Positions 5,153 to 6,863 of a stretch of 6,863 nt of DNA are shown here, piece after piece. The notes beneath the pieces were generated by a model. The model saw only the letters and a list, made by a program, of their open reading frames with translations. It was not told where the DNA came from and ran no database searches. The position numbers and the translations under genes were made by a program. The DNA lies in assembly GCA_028718575.1 (NCBI GenBank), contig JAQULN010000155.1:1-6863 (forward strand). The letters are read 5' to 3'. Positions within the stretch are counted from its first letter, which is position 1. Each line of letters begins with the position of its first letter. The stretch comes from Candidatus Krumholzibacteriia bacterium (GTDB lineage Bacteria > Krumholzibacteriota > Krumholzibacteriia > LZORAL124-64-63).

Positions 5153-6863
5153 ATGAAGGCACTGATCGCTTGTCTATCGCTTCTGTTGTCGGCGAGCCAC
5201 GCCACAGCCGCCGATCCAGCATCGTTATCTTTCGTCGGCGGTCTGCCCGGCGGGATCGAGTCCGCAGTAGTCGTGGACGGCCGCGCCTACTGCGCCACTG
5301 CCGCCGGTCTGCTCGTGCTCGACGTCGTCGACGCGGCGCAGATCGACCAGCTGGCGCTCTTGCCGCTGCCGGGCTGGGGACGCCGGATCGCTGTGCAGGG
5401 CGACCACGCATACCTGCTGAGCTGGGACGTGGGGTTGCACGTCGTCGACATAGGCGAGTCGGCGACACCTGTCGCGGTCGGCCTCTGCCCCGATGTGGCG
5501 CGGCCCGGCGACTTGGCTGTCGCGGGCGGGTATGCCTTCGTCGCCGACATGGTCGTCGGCCTGGGCGTGGTCGACGTCAGCGATCCGACTGCGCCGGTGC
5601 TGGTGGCCAGCCTGCCCCTGGCCGGCGAGTTTCATGGCCTAGATCTGGCGGCCGGAGTTGTCCACGTGGCGGCCGAAGCCGCCGGCCTGCACCTGGTCGA
5701 CGTGGTGATACCGACGGCGCCGGCGCTCATCGGCACGATGTCGTTTCCCGGGCTGGTGCGGGACGTCGCCGTGCACGACGGCGTGGCCTACTTGGCGTGC
5801 GGTCAGGCCGGACTGCGGACCGTGAACGTAAGTGATCCCGCGGCGCCGGTGGTGCTCGGGCAGCAGAGGCTGTTCTTCGGCTCCAGCTACGCGCTCTTCG
5901 CCGGAGGCGTCGGCGTTGGCGGCGGTCACGCGTACGTGGCCCTGCACGGTGATGGTCTGGGCGTGGTGGACATGAGCGATCTGACGGCGCCGCTGGAGGA
6001 GACGCTGCACGGGATCCCGGGTTTCACGCTGGACGCCGAAGTCGACGGCGACCTGGCCTACGTCGTGGCGTATCACGGCGGTCTGGCCACCGTGGATGTC
6101 GCCGAGCCGGCGGCGCCGGCCACGCTTGACCAATACGAGCTACTCGGTCACGCCGCCGATCTCGCCGTCGACGGTCAGCTGGTGCACGTCGCCGGCGGCT
6201 ATGGATCGCCGGAGGAGAAGGGACTCCGGCACCAGTACCTCGCCGGCCTGTTCGTCCTCGATGCGAGCCAGCCGGTCCGGCCGCACCTGGTCGGCTACGG
6301 CCACACAACCTACCAGCCGGCGCGGCTCTGTTTGGCCGACCGGCGAGCCTACCTGTCGATCCCCTACGGCGGCGCGCGAATCTTCGACGTGACTGAGCCG
6401 TCTTCTCCCCTGGAGATGGGCTGGATCCCCACGACGGCCGAGCGCTACCGCATTGCGGTCCAGGACAACCTGGCCTACGCGTTCGACGGCGCCGCGTTCG
6501 TAGTCACCGATGTCAGCGATCCCGGCGCGCCGCAGGTGGTCGGGTCCTGCAGCGCTACGTATAGCGGCAACCTCGTCGCCGGCGGCAAGCTGGTCTACTC
6601 GGTGGAGAACGACTCCGGCCTTACCGTCTTCGACGTGAGAGACCCGACCCTGCTAACCGTGATCGGCACCCTGAGCGAGGGCAGCGGTGGCAACGGCGCC
6701 GATCTGCTCGGCGACCACCTCTACGTGGCCAGCGGGCTGCGCGGCCTGACGGTGATCGACGTGGGCGACCCGACTGCGCCCATCGCGGTCGGCACCTGCA
6801 GCTTATCGGGCTACGCGCAGGACGTAGCGCTACGCTGGCCTTTCGCGTACGTTGCCTCGCTGG
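5153..6863 (+). CDS. Exported LVIVD-repeat protein, 5' part (cut by window edge)
   Basis: The frame stays open for 570 codons to the right edge. It begins MKALIACLSLLLSASHATAADP, split here as MKALIACLSL and LLSASHATAADP, a signal peptide with a likely signal peptidase I site after A-T-A (residue 19). The rest is built of about 42-residue LVIVD repeats (Pfam family LVIVD). Each runs D-x-A-V-x-G-x-x-A-Y-V-A, then G-L-x-V-V-D-V-S-D-P-x-A-P and a V-G strand. I count twelve complete repeats and the start of a thirteenth; repeat eight carries an insertion of roughly ten residues around GSPEEKGLRHQ. Such repeats are believed to form beta-propellers on secreted or surface proteins, and the partner or ligand is unknown. 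C-terminal domains that would show how it is anchored or sorted lie beyond the window. AAGGGGGG lies about 5 nt before the ATG. GC content is very high (45 of 60 at 5281-5340), unlike the AT-richer lipoprotein gene at 1004-1576. Confidence 0.93.
   Translation, partial: MKALIACLSLLLSASHATAADPASLSFVGGLPGGIESAVVVDGRAYCATAAGLLVLDVVDAAQIDQLALLPLPGWGRRIAVQGDHAYLLSWDVGLHVVDIGESATPVAVGLCPDVARPGDLAVAGGYAFVADMVVGLGVVDVSDPTAPVLVASLPLAGEFHGLDLAAGVVHVAAEAAGLHLVDVVIPTAPALIGTMSFPGLVRDVAVHDGVAYLACGQAGLRTVNVSDPAAPVVLGQQRLFFGSSYALFAGGVGVGGGHAYVALHGDGLGVVDMSDLTAPLEETLHGIPGFTLDAEVDGDLAYVVAYHGGLATVDVAEPAAPATLDQYELLGHAADLAVDGQLVHVAGGYGSPEEKGLRHQYLAGLFVLDASQPVRPHLVGYGHTTYQPARLCLADRRAYLSIPYGGARIFDVTEPSSPLEMGWIPTTAERYRIAVQDNLAYAFDGAAFVVTDVSDPGAPQVVGSCSATYSGNLVAGGKLVYSVENDSGLTVFDVRDPTLLTVIGTLSEGSGGNGADLLGDHLYVASGLRGLTVIDVGDPTAPIAVGTCSLSGYAQDVALRWPFAYVASL

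Noticed and set aside
4986..5156. 56-codon frame ending in an ATGA overlap with the LVIVD start
   Set aside because: The overlap looks like translational coupling, but the peptide is Arg-rich without family character and the ATG lacks a properly spaced ribosome binding site.
5153..5175. Lipobox-like L-I-A-C at residues 4-7 of the LVIVD protein
   Set aside because: The hydrophobic stretch before Cys7 is far too short for a lipoprotein signal. A signal peptidase I site after A-T-A fits better.
5170..5835. Arg-rich plus-strand open frame of 221 codons
   Set aside because: It overlaps the LVIVD-repeat gene in another frame. The extreme Arg content is typical of out-of-frame reading in high-GC DNA.

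Overview
This high-GC bacterial window holds five intact or window-truncated chromosomal-type genes on the minus strand, one decayed gene, and one long gene on the plus strand that runs off the right edge. Two genes encode lipoproteins with clear lipoboxes, one bearing seven 'QTSDGGYI'-type repeats and one a Gly-X-Y linker. The plus-strand gene encodes an exported LVIVD-repeat protein. This mix resembles genomes of the FCB group or nearby uncultured phyla such as Eisenbacteria or Krumholzibacteria-like lineages. That placement is an inference from protein style, not from a marker gene.

Layout from left to right. Positions 1-480 (minus) hold the first 160 codons of a catalase-peroxidase (katG), with a good ribosome binding site and a small perfect hairpin just upstream. 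Positions 518-826 hold no convincing gene. Positions 827-1003 form a 177-bp imperfect palindrome with about 50-bp inverted arms, flanked by the direct repeat CTAA. It looks like a miniature inverted-repeat transposable element (MITE). It abuts, and shares four bases with, the stop codon of a 190-residue lipoprotein (1004-1576, minus). Positions 1736-1889 (minus) are a pseudogene of a small glyoxalase/VOC-superfamily protein, keeping only its N- and C-terminal pieces in different frames. Two unrelated class I SAM-dependent methyltransferases follow (2025-2621 and 2746-3405, minus), then a lipoprotein predicted to be a seven-bladed beta-propeller (3550-4743, minus).

A 409-bp divergent intergenic region (4744-5152) carries a near-consensus sigma70-type promoter, TTGAAA-17-TATAAT, reading right. 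It implies a leader of about 205 nt before the LVIVD-repeat gene (5153 to beyond 6863, plus). That gene shows twelve complete repeats and part of a thirteenth within the window.

Gaps of 124-144 bp separate the methyltransferase, VOC and propeller genes, so tight operon coupling is not evident and the neighbours do not form an obvious pathway. KatG is cytoplasmic peroxide defence, the methyltransferases are cytoplasmic enzymes of unknown substrate, and the two lipoproteins and the LVIVD protein are envelope or secreted proteins. I do not see a clearly new multi-gene system. The most notable unexplained structure is the palindromic element at 827-1003.
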